Shown piece after piece: positions 1 through 9,106 of a stretch of DNA of 64,000 bases. How positions within the stretch are numbered: the first letter of the stretch is position 1; the number at the start of each line of letters is the position of its first letter. The notes beneath the pieces are model-generated. The model was given only the letters and a program-made list of their open reading frames with translations, did not search any database and was not told where the DNA came from. The position numbers were made by a program, and so were the translations under genes. The stretch is taken from positions 930,001 to 994,000 of the forward strand of contig NZ_JBGGTX010000002.1 of the NCBI RefSeq assembly GCF_041287255.1, in the 5' to 3' direction. This DNA is from Tamlana flava. GTDB taxonomy: Bacteria > Bacteroidota > Bacteroidia > Flavobacteriales > Flavobacteriaceae.

Positions 1-367
1 CGGCTTGTAGCAGAGAGTCTTGCTGCGATTTGCTGAATCGATGAATTTCATCTATAAATAAAATTGGGTTTTTGGTAGTAAACAGCCCGCCACTTTGCTT
101 GGCTTTTTCAATAACATCCCGAACATCTTTAACACCAGAATTTATGGCACTCAATGTGTAAAAAGGCCTGCCAGATTCTGTGGCAATAATGTTGGCAAGT
201 GTGGTTTTTCCCGTTCCAGGAGGCCCCCAAAAAATCATTGATGGAATCAACCCTTGTTTAATATGCTGCGAAAGGGCGCCACCTTCACCCACTAAGTGTG
301 TTTGGCTCACATATTCGGCCAAGGTTTTTGGGCGTAATCGTTCTGCTAAGGGCTCATTTACATTCAT
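1..367 (-). CDS. rarA: Replication-associated recombination protein A (RarA/MgsA), N-terminal part
   Basis: AAA+ ATPase of the clamp-loader-like RarA/MgsA/WRNIP1 family, which acts at stalled replication forks. The gene runs off the left edge, so only about the first 122 residues are visible. They contain Walker A (GPPGTGKTT, residues 48-56) and Walker B (ILFIDEIHR, 102-110). The RPKTLAEYV opening and the VKDVRDVIEKA stretch are typical of RarA rather than RuvB. The start at 367 is chosen because the next ATG at 363 runs straight into a stop. It is divergent from the rhomboid gene, leaving about 150 bp for both promoters. Family assignment is firm; the C-terminal half cannot be judged. Confidence 0.9.
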   Translation of the reverse strand, partial: MNVNEPLAERLRPKTLAEYVSQTHLVGEGGALSQHIKQGLIPSMIFWGPPGTGKTTLANIIATESGRPFYTLSAINSGVKDVRDVIEKAKQSGGLFTTKNPILFIDEIHRFSKSQQDSLLQA

Positions 368-519
368 ATGCGTAAAATTAAAACAATTCCTTTGTAAAAA
401 GGAATCTTATTTTGAACTAAATTCCATCAACATTAAAAAGTAAAGTTTTTGTAAAGTGATGAATCTGACATTTTAGCATCAAAAACAAAGTTGGTCAATT
501 ATTTGCTATATTGACCTCA

Positions 520-1257
520 ATGAAAACCCAATCACATTTTAAATTTTCAACAGGGGTAGTAGCCTACCCTATATCTTTAGTGCTACTCATTTGGTTGGTA
601 TTTTGGTTTGAGGTGCGTTTTGGATATAACTTTAGCAAGTATGGCATCTATCCACAAACGTTAAAAGGGTTGAGGGGGGTTGTGCTAAGCCCTTTTATAC
701 ATGGTAGCATTAAGCATATTTATCATAACACCGTACCATTATTTGTGTTATCAGTAGCGTTATTTTATTTCTATAGGGCTATAGCATGGAAAGTCATGGT
801 TTATGGTATTTTGCTATCTGGTTTTTTAACATGGTGCATTGGTCGGCCTTCATATCATATCGGGATAAGTGGACTCATTTATGTTTTAATAAGTTTTACA
901 TTTTTTAAAGGGGTTTTTGCAAAACATTTTAGGCTCATTGCCTTGTCCCTGTTGGTCGTTTTTCTTTATGGAAGCATGATTTGGTATACCTTGCCCATTG
1001 AAGAAGGTATTTCATGGGAAGGTCATACAGCGGGTTTAATTACTGGGTTCCTGTTTGCTTTAATTTTTAGAAAGCAAGTTGCTAAGCCAAAAAAATATGT
1101 TTGGGAACAGGAAAACTATAACGAAGATGATGACCCGTTTTTAAAACATTTTGATAAAGATGGTAATTTTATTGAAAATATAGAGACAGAAATAGAAGAC
1201 GAGCCAACTATAAATTATATCTATAAACAGGACAAGTTTGAAAATCCAAAAACCTGA
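520..1257 (+). CDS. Rhomboid family intramembrane serine protease
   Basis: Polytopic inner-membrane protease of 245 residues that would cleave substrates within the bilayer. The catalytic serine lies in GISG (about Ser117) and the catalytic histidine in GHTAG (about His169). The upstream HIYHN stretch matches the rhomboid oxyanion-region His/Asn. Several hydrophobic segments span residues 15-180. An acidic cytoplasmic tail of about 60 residues follows (EDDDPFLKHFDKDGN), which is not part of the rhomboid core. The ATG at 520 is preferred over an in-frame TTG nine bases upstream. It is convergent with rlmB, with only five bases between the stops. Substrate unknown. Confidence 0.9.
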   Translation: MKTQSHFKFSTGVVAYPISLVLLIWLVFWFEVRFGYNFSKYGIYPQTLKGLRGVVLSPFIHGSIKHIYHNTVPLFVLSVALFYFYRAIAWKVMVYGILLSGFLTWCIGRPSYHIGISGLIYVLISFTFFKGVFAKHFRLIALSLLVVFLYGSMIWYTLPIEEGISWEGHTAGLITGFLFALIFRKQVAKPKKYVWEQENYNEDDDPFLKHFDKDGNFIENIETEIEDEPTINYIYKQDKFENPKT

Positions 1258-1262
1258 AAAGT

Positions 1263-2000
1263 CTAGGAAAGTCGTTGCCTAACAGCTTCATATAAAAATG
1301 CGCCACAAGCGACCGAAACATTTAAAGATTCAATGGTTCCTAACAGAGGTAATTTAGCCTTGGCATCCACAACTTTCAAAATTGAGGGGTTGATGCCTCT
1401 ACTTTCAGAACCCATAATAATGGCACACGGTTCAGTAAATGAAACGTCATAAAGCGTTTCATTGGTTTTTTCAGTTGCGGCTATGACTTTTATTCCTGAA
1501 GCTTGCATGTAAAATACGGCGTCTTTTATATGATCTACCTTGCAAATAGGTACTTTAAAAACGGCACCCGCACTTGTTTTAATGGTATCACCATTTACAG
1601 GAGCGCCACCTTTCTTTTGAATGATTATGCCATCAACACCTGTACATTCGGCAGTTCTGATGATTGCCCCAAAATTCCTGACATCACTAAGTTGATCCAA
1701 GAGTAAAAACAAGGGGTCTTTACCAGATTCAATTACGTTTAAAACCAAAGTTTCCATATCATGGAACTCTACTGGCGATATTTGGGCCACAGCACCTTGA
1801 TGGTTTTTGTTGGTTAGCCTATTGAGCTTTTCTACGGGCACATAAGATTTGTTGATTGATTTCTTGTTGACTAGAGATTCCAATTCACTAAACAAATCTC
1901 CACTTAAGCCTTTTTGAAGAAACACTTTATCAATGGTTTCACCAGCATTAATGGCCTCAATTATGGCTCTTATACCGAATATTTGCGTTTGGTTTTCCAT
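1263..2000 (-). CDS. rlmB: 23S rRNA (guanosine-2'-O)-methyltransferase RlmB (TrmH/SpoU family)
   Basis: SPOUT-class RNA 2'-O-ribose methyltransferase of 245 residues. An N-terminal substrate-binding domain (about 1-75) is followed by the knotted SpoU domain with all three signatures: NFGAIIRTAE (109-118, with the conserved Asn and Arg), GSESRG (197-202) and SLNVSVA (225-231). Length and the IFGIRAIIEAI opening match RlmB, which methylates G2251 of 23S rRNA. Another TrmH-family substrate cannot be excluded from sequence alone. It is monocistronic on the minus strand; a terminator hairpin lies just upstream at 2014-2047. Confidence 0.88.
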   Translation of the reverse strand: MENQTQIFGIRAIIEAINAGETIDKVFLQKGLSGDLFSELESLVNKKSINKSYVPVEKLNRLTNKNHQGAVAQISPVEFHDMETLVLNVIESGKDPLFLLLDQLSDVRNFGAIIRTAECTGVDGIIIQKKGGAPVNGDTIKTSAGAVFKVPICKVDHIKDAVFYMQASGIKVIAATEKTNETLYDVSFTEPCAIIMGSESRGINPSILKVVDAKAKLPLLGTIESLNVSVACGAFLYEAVRQRLS

Positions 2001-2013
2001 GGGTTAAAGGTAT

Positions 2014-2047
2014 AAAAAAACCACCTCGAATTGGAGGTGGTTTTTTT
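2014..2047 (-). terminator. Intrinsic terminator of the SusCD operon
   Basis: CCACCTC and GAGGTGG arms (7 bp) around a 6-base loop, with A-rich and T-rich flanks extending the pairing on both sides. It lies 17 bases past the stop of the last lipoprotein gene of the minus-strand SusCD operon and ahead of the rlmB start. Confidence 0.85.
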
Positions 2048-2064
2048 TAAACAATTAAAATATT

Positions 2065-2976
2065 TTAAAGGGCGGTGGTTACATAAGTTACGTTTCCACT
2101 ACCATCGGTAGTTTTAGTAAAGCCAACTGGGTCGACATAACCAACAGCTGGATCTACAGTACCTTCGAAAATATCTCTTGTGCCATCAGGATGTGTCAGT
2201 ACCAATCTGTAAGCTATTGGTGCATCACTAACAGCAGTCCAAACGCCAATTTCTATAACATAATCTCCGTCAGGATGATTTTCATTAGCAGGATTGTTGA
2301 AAAAATCACCTTCAAAACGAGATCCAGATTCGGATGACTCGTATAGAGTTGTAAAAGCGGCATCAAGGACGTAAAGGTCTATATCATTTTCACCTCCACC
2401 ATATGGGCCTTCCCAATCTAAGCTTATCATTAAGGTTTTAGGGTTTGGCGCCATGTATGGGTCATGATATTCCAATAGAGTTACATCTGTTGCTTCAGAT
2501 GTCATGGTATAAGGATCGTCAACTGGTACATAAGGTTCAATTGGCTTACCGTCCTCGTCTTCTTTAGGGGGTTGTACCAAGGCTATTCCACTTATTTCAA
2601 CAGTTAGGAAACTAGACAGACCATAAAATGGAGCTTCAGCGTCAAAGCTTGGCATTACAAAACTGCCCATTTTGGTTGTCGCACCTGCCGGTATAGTATC
2701 ATATACTTTTTCAATATTGGTATTAACTTTTAGCACTTCATATGTTGATGTAAGTGTTAGTTCGACCACTGATGCAACCTCAAAAGATTGGGGTATATTA
2801 ATTGTGTAATCAACATTGGTGTTACCAAAAGCTGAAGAAGTAGCAAAAGTTAATGTTCCAGTTAATGGTGTCTTAACTTCGGTGTCTACATAGGCTATTG
2901 AATAACTATCGTCCTCACTACAAGAGAAAAGCCCGATAGTTAATATAGAAAATGTTATATATATTAATTTTTTCAT
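2065..2976 (-). CDS. SusCD-associated lipoprotein of unknown function
   Basis: Secreted lipoprotein of 303 residues. The signal peptide ends in a lipobox (IGLFSC, Cys19) followed by SEDD, the acidic +2 to +5 pattern linked to surface export of Bacteroidetes lipoproteins. The middle and C-terminal parts are beta-rich; residues about 185-270 carry NDIDLYVLD and HPDGDYVIEIGVW, which resemble bacterial pre-peptidase-type beta-sandwiches, but I do not recognise a named family. It is the last gene of the SusC-SusD-lipoprotein-lipoprotein operon, 24 bp after the preceding gene. By position it is probably a surface glycan-, peptide- or ligand-binding accessory; that role is inferred only. Confidence 0.75.
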   Translation of the reverse strand: MKKLIYITFSILTIGLFSCSEDDSYSIAYVDTEVKTPLTGTLTFATSSAFGNTNVDYTINIPQSFEVASVVELTLTSTYEVLKVNTNIEKVYDTIPAGATTKMGSFVMPSFDAEAPFYGLSSFLTVEISGIALVQPPKEDEDGKPIEPYVPVDDPYTMTSEATDVTLLEYHDPYMAPNPKTLMISLDWEGPYGGGENDIDLYVLDAAFTTLYESSESGSRFEGDFFNNPANENHPDGDYVIEIGVWTAVSDAPIAYRLVLTHPDGTRDIFEGTVDPAVGYVDPVGFTKTTDGSGNVTYVTTAL

Positions 2977-3000
2977 CGATTAAGTTTTTAAATTCGTTTT

Positions 3001-3942
3001 CTATACTTTAGTTAAAATAATCTCGGTTTCCTCATCTGGTGGACAACCACAATCTTGACAGGCTTCCTGGAATTTAACTACCAATACGGAATCGTCAGTT
3101 TCACTATAACCGCCAGGATTATCAGAGCCATTAAAAGTAATTCCATTGGCACACTGTAATCCGGTACCTGTATTATCGGCACTAGTAACTGTTCCACAAA
3201 TGAAATTAATAGTAAAGGTCATCGGTCCATTTCCAATAGCAAATTGCTCAAGGTAAATGGCTTCAAAAGTTCTTTGATAAACAGAAATGCCTGTTAATTC
3301 AACTTCTTGATCTAAGAAAATAGCGCCACCGCAACATGTACCTACAGGGTGGGTTAACATGTATTTACCCGTATAAAGGGTGTCATCTATTGGACAAGCA
3401 ATAATAAAATTAAATGTCATGGCATCTTTGTAAGCCACAGCGTTTAACAAGTTACCTTCTGTATTTCCAATGCCTACAGTGCCATTGTCTTCATCGAAAG
3501 ATGGCTCAACACCGTAGAATTTAACACCGTCATTTCGTGTAGCTACACCAATAAATTGGAAAAAGTCTCCTGCTCCAAAAATTGACTTATCAACGCCTAT
3601 TGCATCAGCAATAGTTTGACTTGTCATGCTAAGTGTATTAGGAAAAGAGGTAATTGTTAAGAAGTCATCGGCTCTATATGTTTCACCAGTACTGGCAACG
3701 GTAACAATTACCGATAAATCGTACTGGGCAACGTTGCCGTTGGGATCATAAACTTGTGCACTGATTGAAATATCTTGCACTTCCTCTGGCTTATAGTCAG
3801 TAGGAGGCGCTGTAACAAATCTAACATATGCTCCCCGCTCCAATTCATGGTGAGAGGGATTTCTAAACGTGCTTTGGTCTGTACATGTGAAACTTACCGC
3901 TCCAAGTACAAAATAGGCTAATATATATTTCAGTTTTTTCAT
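3001..3942 (-). CDS. SusCD-associated lipoprotein, cysteine-rich C terminus
   Basis: Lipoprotein of 313 residues with lipobox VSFTC (Cys20). The N-terminal half resembles the immunoglobulin-like accessory lipoproteins often found after SusD genes. The C-terminal half has cysteines clustered at TCCGG, QCANG and the near-terminal CQDCGCPP, which could form disulfides or bind a metal. It lies 12 bp after the susD stop and 24 bp before the next lipoprotein gene, so it is clearly co-transcribed. No catalytic motif was seen. Probable role is ligand capture at the cell surface, inferred from position. Confidence 0.75.
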   Translation of the reverse strand: MKKLKYILAYFVLGAVSFTCTDQSTFRNPSHHELERGAYVRFVTAPPTDYKPEEVQDISISAQVYDPNGNVAQYDLSVIVTVASTGETYRADDFLTITSFPNTLSMTSQTIADAIGVDKSIFGAGDFFQFIGVATRNDGVKFYGVEPSFDEDNGTVGIGNTEGNLLNAVAYKDAMTFNFIIACPIDDTLYTGKYMLTHPVGTCCGGAIFLDQEVELTGISVYQRTFEAIYLEQFAIGNGPMTFTINFICGTVTSADNTGTGLQCANGITFNGSDNPGGYSETDDSVLVVKFQEACQDCGCPPDEETEIILTKV

Positions 3943-3954
3943 AATTATTTTTTT

Positions 3955-5676
3955 TTAATCTATAAAACCAGCTGGATTTGTATCCCAAAATACTTGGTCG
4001 GTTAGCTTTTTCTGATCTGTATCAGGATCTAGATTTTGATTCGTATTAAGCTCTGAAGAAGGCAAGAAGAAGCTTCTTGGGAATGCACCTCCACTACTCA
4101 ACACATGAGGCTGAAGGGTTGGATACCCTGTTCTTCTATACAAGTTATAGGCTTCAATACTATTACCGAAACATGCGATATAAAATTCTCTGGCAATAAT
4201 TTCAAGCTTACCTTCATTATCCGCTGCATTAAATTCAGCCATAACTTCGTTGATATAACTTGTTACTTCGCTTTCTACCATTGGTATGCCACTCACATCT
4301 TCTACTTTTTCGAACGATAGTTCCATCCCTTTTTGAAGTAATGTGGCACTGTTTCCGCTAGCGCCCATACCCTGTGGAGCTGGTAAAGCAGCTTCAGCCA
4401 AGAGGAAATGAACAAAACTAGCTGTAACAAATGGTCCTACACCAGCACCTCCATTATTGGAACTGTTTCTTGTACTTGGGTTAACGGTGCTTAAATGATT
4501 TTTTACATGAGCGGCTCTTTGCTCATCTTCCGTTCCAGAGGCACTTGGGTCATAAACAAATGTTGAATTGGCAAAAGCAGTTTCCTCAGCTTGTGTACCG
4601 GCACTATCATAAGCACCACCACCCGGATAAATACCGTAGGCAACACGCTGCTCACCATCGTTTTCAATACCTTCGTCATCACCATGGTCTCTACCGTCAT
4701 AACCACCACCTAAGTAGCAATACCAAAATGAAGCGGTACAATGGTCATAATCTTCAGCCGGAGGATCATTTAAATCTTGTCTGTAGAAGTAATAAGGTGT
4801 TCTTGGATCCGGAGCAGATTTAGTATTCAACAATAGATTCATAAAATCATTGCTTTGAAACACGTTACCTGCGTTAGTACCTTGAGCATACTGATTTTGA
4901 AAATACGGATGTCTGTTATCTGGATTGGTTTCATTTGTTCCAAAAAGTACTTGAAAGTCATCTGCAGGGTCAGAAATAAAATTACCACTGGCAACTATGG
5001 CGTTTAAGCTAGCTACCATCGCTGGTGTGGCTACTAATTTACTTTGAACGTACATTCTTAATTTTAATGTGTTCGCCAATTTAATCCATTTACTGGCATC
5101 TCCATTGTAATAAATATCCTCAAGGGCGATTGAGTTTTCTTTACTCAAATTCGCAATAGCCTCGTCCAATTGGTCATACATGGCAGTATAAATGTCAACA
5201 CCATCATCCAATTTTGGATTTGGATATTCGGAGTTTACAGCTTCACTGTAAGCAGCCGTACCAATAAAATCCACTAAAGTAACGTAAGCAAAAGCCTCAA
5301 TAACCTGACCTACCCCCAAATGTTGTGGTAAACCTCGCTCCTCAGCTATAGGCTGAAGGAAATTTAAATTAGTAGTTATGGCATAGGTTTGTTGCCAAGC
5401 CTGGTTCATGGTACTGGTTCCTGCACTATTGGCGTAAGTTCCGAACAAATGATTATGCCTAACCAATGGTTCTGCAATGGCAGCCAATCCAAAATGTTGA
5501 AATCCAAATGTACCTTGAATCGAGTTTAGTACATAACTCGGGTTCGCTGAGCCCTCCCCAAGTTCGTTGGGATCCTCTTGTAATTCTAAGTTTAAGGTTT
5601 CACAAGAGTTAAATAGCGTCATTACCATTAAACCCAGTAAAACACAAGATGTTGTTATTCTTTTATATGTTTTCAT
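3955..5676 (-). CDS. SusD/RagB-like nutrient-binding outer-membrane lipoprotein
   Basis: 573-residue SusD homologue, probably of the SusD-like_2 group. The signal peptide ends in a lipobox (LFNSC, Cys25) followed by an acidic stretch (ELQEDPNELGEG). TPR-type helical segments are visible (YTAMYDQLDEAIANL, WIKLANTLKLRMYVQ), and the C-terminal AREFYIACFGNSIEAYNLYRRTGYP is the standard SusD closing region. SusD proteins cap the SusC channel and bind substrate at the surface. It starts 11 bp after the susC stop in the same operon. No glycosidase, peptidase or sulfatase lies nearby, so the substrate cannot be inferred. Confidence 0.93.
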   Translation of the reverse strand: MKTYKRITTSCVLLGLMVMTLFNSCETLNLELQEDPNELGEGSANPSYVLNSIQGTFGFQHFGLAAIAEPLVRHNHLFGTYANSAGTSTMNQAWQQTYAITTNLNFLQPIAEERGLPQHLGVGQVIEAFAYVTLVDFIGTAAYSEAVNSEYPNPKLDDGVDIYTAMYDQLDEAIANLSKENSIALEDIYYNGDASKWIKLANTLKLRMYVQSKLVATPAMVASLNAIVASGNFISDPADDFQVLFGTNETNPDNRHPYFQNQYAQGTNAGNVFQSNDFMNLLLNTKSAPDPRTPYYFYRQDLNDPPAEDYDHCTASFWYCYLGGGYDGRDHGDDEGIENDGEQRVAYGIYPGGGAYDSAGTQAEETAFANSTFVYDPSASGTEDEQRAAHVKNHLSTVNPSTRNSSNNGGAGVGPFVTASFVHFLLAEAALPAPQGMGASGNSATLLQKGMELSFEKVEDVSGIPMVESEVTSYINEVMAEFNAADNEGKLEIIAREFYIACFGNSIEAYNLYRRTGYPTLQPHVLSSGGAFPRSFFLPSSELNTNQNLDPDTDQKKLTDQVFWDTNPAGFID

Positions 5677-5687
5677 TGCGTATTTTT

Positions 5688-8600
5688 TTAAAAAGTTAAT
5701 TTGACGCTAAACGAGTATTGCTTGTAAGACGGTGCATTTTGGAAGTCAACTCCAAATGTGTTGCCTTGTCCAGTAAGCAGTACTTCTGGGTCAAGATTCA
5801 ATCCTTTTGGTAAGTTAGGTGTAGAATACCACAAGTTGTTACCTGAAAGCGTAAACGATATTGATCCAAATGGCGTCTTTTCTAAAAACTTTTCAGACAT
5901 TTTGTAACTAAGGGAAATATCTCTTAAACGTACCACAGAAGCATCATAAACTACAGTTTCATCAACATCTTGCAAGTTTATGAAATATAAATCATTTGCT
6001 CCAATTTGTATATTATTTGGTATTGCGTCACCATTTCCATCTGTAAGAGCTTCACCAGTTGCAGGATCTCCTAACACACCAGGAATGATATATGAACCTT
6101 CCCTGTCTTCAGTATCGATCGTTACACCACGTCTTATCAAGTTGGAGGCAGAGTTTGAATAAATATCACCACCGTGAATATATTCTAATTGTGCACTTAA
6201 ACTTAAGTTTTTATATGCAATGGTATTAATGGTTGTAAATCTGAAATCTTCATTGGGGTCACCAATAATTTTATCAGGAAGACCAACATTTTGACTAAAA
6301 ATAATTTTACCTGTTGTAGGGTCAATCAATAAATTACCTGCATCATCTTTCACAGCATAGGTCCCTCTGAACACGCCAAATGGCTCACCATTGATGGCCG
6401 TATTCAAAACACCACTGGTACCCACAGCTGAACCGATAGAGACTGATTCAACTGGAAGATTTTGAACTGTAGATTCATAAGCAGTGAAGTTATTGTTAAT
6501 TGACCACATGAAATCTTCAGATTTAAGCGGCGTAACAGTTAAGCCAACCTCAATACCATCAGTTTCAACATCACCCGCATTAATTTGCGTTAGAACGAAT
6601 CCTGTTGAATTAGGTAAATCAGAGTATAAAATTTGATCTTTAATGGTTTTATGGTATAAAGAAACATCAAACGTTAATCTGTTGTTGAAAAACCTACCTT
6701 CTGTTCCTATCTCAAATTCCTCCAAAAACTCAGGACCTAAATCTGGATTAGGTAAAAACGTATCTACCGAGTTAAATGCTACGACAGAATTGTCAAAAGG
6801 ATTTATCCATCCATTAGATGACGAATTAAGTGAAGGGCGGGTTAAATAGGCCAGAGGGAAACTAGCTGATGATCCGTAACTTGCTCTAAATTTCAAGTAA
6901 TCTCCACCAAAACCTTCAAAGGCAGATGATGGTATGAAAGATAAAGCTACACTGGGATAAAATATTGATTGGTTTGATTTTTCAACCGTTGAACCCCAAT
7001 CATTTCTACCCTGTAAGTTCAAGTATAAATAATTTTTGTATGCAAAGTCAATAGCACCAAAAAGTCCAATCACATTTTTTTCTGAAGGCGTAATGGCAAA
7101 ACCATCTAGAGTAGAAGACCTCGTAATTGGGCTGTATTCCCTGAAGTTGTCTAAATCAAGGAAACCAAAAACTACTTGGTCTGTACCTTGAACACCGTAT
7201 ACATCTCTAATTGTATTTTTAGTTTCAAAACCTAATTGACCGTTCATTGAAAATGAATCATTAAGATCTATACTATTAAAAGCTAAAATAAATCTGTGGT
7301 TTTGTACCCTGTTATAGTTATCAAAGCTTTGCATGTATCCTAGCGGACTTTCATTTCCACCTTTATTAACATGGTTCAAGTTTAGCTCGTTATACAAATC
7401 CAGACCGTAGGTGTAAGTCAAATTAACCTTTTCATTAAAATCATACTTTAAGTTGGCACTACCAATAAAACGGTCGGTGTCCAATCTAAACCCTGAATTT
7501 TTAATATTCCAAATCGGGTTTGTAATGGTTGTTCTGTAATAAACGCTTGCCCCAGTATTTGGATCTTGGTAAGGCAAGTTATGAATATCCAAGTTTCTAG
7601 GAATCCAAGTCAACAACTGGAAAGTTGCCAATGCCGGTCTATTAGTATCTGTGTTACTGTAATCGGCTTTGGCACTCAGTGAAAACTTGTTGCTTAATTT
7701 CATGTCTCCACCAAAAGATAGGTTCAGCCTTTTTAATGAACTCGTTTCAACGAAACCTTGTTGATCAGCATAACTCATATTAAATGCGAAAGAAGCATCT
7801 TCAACACGTTTAGAGACAAGTACAGATGTTGTTGTCGCTAGTTCTGAATTAAAAAAGTCAGCTACGTTATTTGGCGCTGCTTTGTACTCAACAGTTGCTC
7901 CTTGAAATTGTGGGAATGATTCCGCATAAGCATCAATAGCAAGTGGGTGTGGAACAATTTGCCCATTAAATGCAGCACCCCAAGTACCGAAGAAGGTAGT
8001 GTTAATGCTGTTATCCGACCCTTGTCCATATGTATTTTGGTATTCTGGTAGGTTTGCAACTTCCAACATTGAAGTCGTTTGGATAATTTCAATTTCGAAT
8101 TTTTTGTCGCGCTGAGCAGAAGAACCCGTTTTCGTAGTAATCAAGATTACACCATTTCTACCATCTTCTCCATATAAGGTGGATGCCGCAAGACCTTTAA
8201 GTACACTGGTCGAGGCAATGTTATTCGGGTCAAGGTCAAAAGTACGGTCACCTGTAATTGGGATACCATCTATAATATATAAAGGTTGGTTGTTGCCGGT
8301 AATAGAGTTTTTAGATCGGATGATAACATTAGGAGATTGCCCTAAGAAACCACCGGCCGTATTAACCTGAACACCTGCAACCTTACCGGTAAGTAATTTG
8401 GCAACATCAGTTTCCGGTTTGTTTTCGATGGCGTCCGAATCAATTGTGGTTACGGCATAACCAAGAGCCTTTTTTTCACGTTTAATACCTTGGGCTGTTA
8501 CAACCACTTCCTCCAATGCCTGCGCATCTTCCGTCAAGGTAACGTTAATAATGTTAGAGGCGCCTACAGTAATCTCCTGAGTAGTGTATCCAACAAAACT

Positions 8601-8819
8601 AAACACAAGGATTGAGCCTTGGCTAGTCGTAATTGCATAATTACCATCAAAATCGGATGATGTACCTGTTGTAGTACCTTTAACTAAGACAGTTGCTCCA
8701 GGAAGGGGCAGTCCAGAACCATCTGAAACTGTACCTGAAATTGTCTTTTCTTGTGCAAAAGTTATCTGCACAACAAACGCTAGTAATAGCGTTAGAATTC
8801 CACTAAACTTTGTTTTCAT
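5688..8819 (-). CDS. SusC/RagA-family TonB-linked outer-membrane transporter
   Basis: TonB-dependent transporter of 1043 residues that would import the ligand presented by the SusD partner. It has a signal peptide ending FAQ (residue 23), a carboxypeptidase-regulatory-like domain (KTISGTVSDGSG through DFDGNYAI), the SusC linker ALEEVVVTA, a plug domain ending in the NGVILITTKTG motif, and a 22-strand-type barrel ending YSFSVKLTF with terminal Phe. The ATG at 8819 is chosen over one 30 bases upstream because the signal peptide begins there. It heads the four-gene operon. A perfect 18 bp palindrome lies about 190 bp upstream and is a possible operator. Confidence 0.95.
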   Translation of the reverse strand: MKTKFSGILTLLLAFVVQITFAQEKTISGTVSDGSGLPLPGATVLVKGTTTGTSSDFDGNYAITTSQGSILVFSFVGYTTQEITVGASNIINVTLTEDAQALEEVVVTAQGIKREKKALGYAVTTIDSDAIENKPETDVAKLLTGKVAGVQVNTAGGFLGQSPNVIIRSKNSITGNNQPLYIIDGIPITGDRTFDLDPNNIASTSVLKGLAASTLYGEDGRNGVILITTKTGSSAQRDKKFEIEIIQTTSMLEVANLPEYQNTYGQGSDNSINTTFFGTWGAAFNGQIVPHPLAIDAYAESFPQFQGATVEYKAAPNNVADFFNSELATTTSVLVSKRVEDASFAFNMSYADQQGFVETSSLKRLNLSFGGDMKLSNKFSLSAKADYSNTDTNRPALATFQLLTWIPRNLDIHNLPYQDPNTGASVYYRTTITNPIWNIKNSGFRLDTDRFIGSANLKYDFNEKVNLTYTYGLDLYNELNLNHVNKGGNESPLGYMQSFDNYNRVQNHRFILAFNSIDLNDSFSMNGQLGFETKNTIRDVYGVQGTDQVVFGFLDLDNFREYSPITRSSTLDGFAITPSEKNVIGLFGAIDFAYKNYLYLNLQGRNDWGSTVEKSNQSIFYPSVALSFIPSSAFEGFGGDYLKFRASYGSSASFPLAYLTRPSLNSSSNGWINPFDNSVVAFNSVDTFLPNPDLGPEFLEEFEIGTEGRFFNNRLTFDVSLYHKTIKDQILYSDLPNSTGFVLTQINAGDVETDGIEVGLTVTPLKSEDFMWSINNNFTAYESTVQNLPVESVSIGSAVGTSGVLNTAINGEPFGVFRGTYAVKDDAGNLLIDPTTGKIIFSQNVGLPDKIIGDPNEDFRFTTINTIAYKNLSLSAQLEYIHGGDIYSNSASNLIRRGVTIDTEDREGSYIIPGVLGDPATGEALTDGNGDAIPNNIQIGANDLYFINLQDVDETVVYDASVVRLRDISLSYKMSEKFLEKTPFGSISFTLSGNNLWYSTPNLPKGLNLDPEVLLTGQGNTFGVDFQNAPSYKQYSFSVKLTF

Positions 8820-9106
8820 TTTATAATTATTTGAATTAGTCAACTCCAAAAATCCTAAAATAAAGTTAATAAAACAATAATTTCCCGTTAAAATTTTTGA
8901 TTAAGTTAAAAATTAATTGTGCTTTTTGCAATGAAACCAAAGAATGAGACAATAAAATTTAATGAATTTTTAAGTTTACTATGAATTCTTTTGTTTGAAA
9001 ATCATTTAATTATGCATGCATAATTGTTTTGCCCTGCTTGAATTTACTGCGATTTTAGGGTTCCAAAAAAAACAAGATTGTCATCCAAAAAAAAATGGAA
9101 TAAATT
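8820..9106. other. Intergenic region upstream of susC
   Basis: 287 bp of very AT-rich DNA between the BamA-like gene and susC, both on the minus strand. It holds the 18 bp palindrome at 9008-9025. No clear TAnnTTTG box stands in the right place on the minus strand; the best candidate is a one-mismatch TATTTTAG about 45 bp before the susC start. No gene or terminator hairpin was found. Confidence 0.6.
9008..9025. repeat. Perfect 18 bp palindrome upstream of susC
   Basis: AATTATGCATGCATAATT, a perfect dyad in a region of otherwise simple A/T-rich sequence, about 190 bp before the susC start. Its symmetry suits a dimeric regulator site. It lacks a T-tract and a loop, so it is not a terminator. 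No second copy was noticed in the window. Confidence 0.5.

Noticed and set aside
180..443. 87-residue frame antisense to rarA
   Set aside because: It is antisense to the conserved Walker A region of rarA and has no own features.
4503..4823. His/Met-rich open frames overlapping susD
   Set aside because: They are out-of-frame readings of the susD gene with low-complexity composition.
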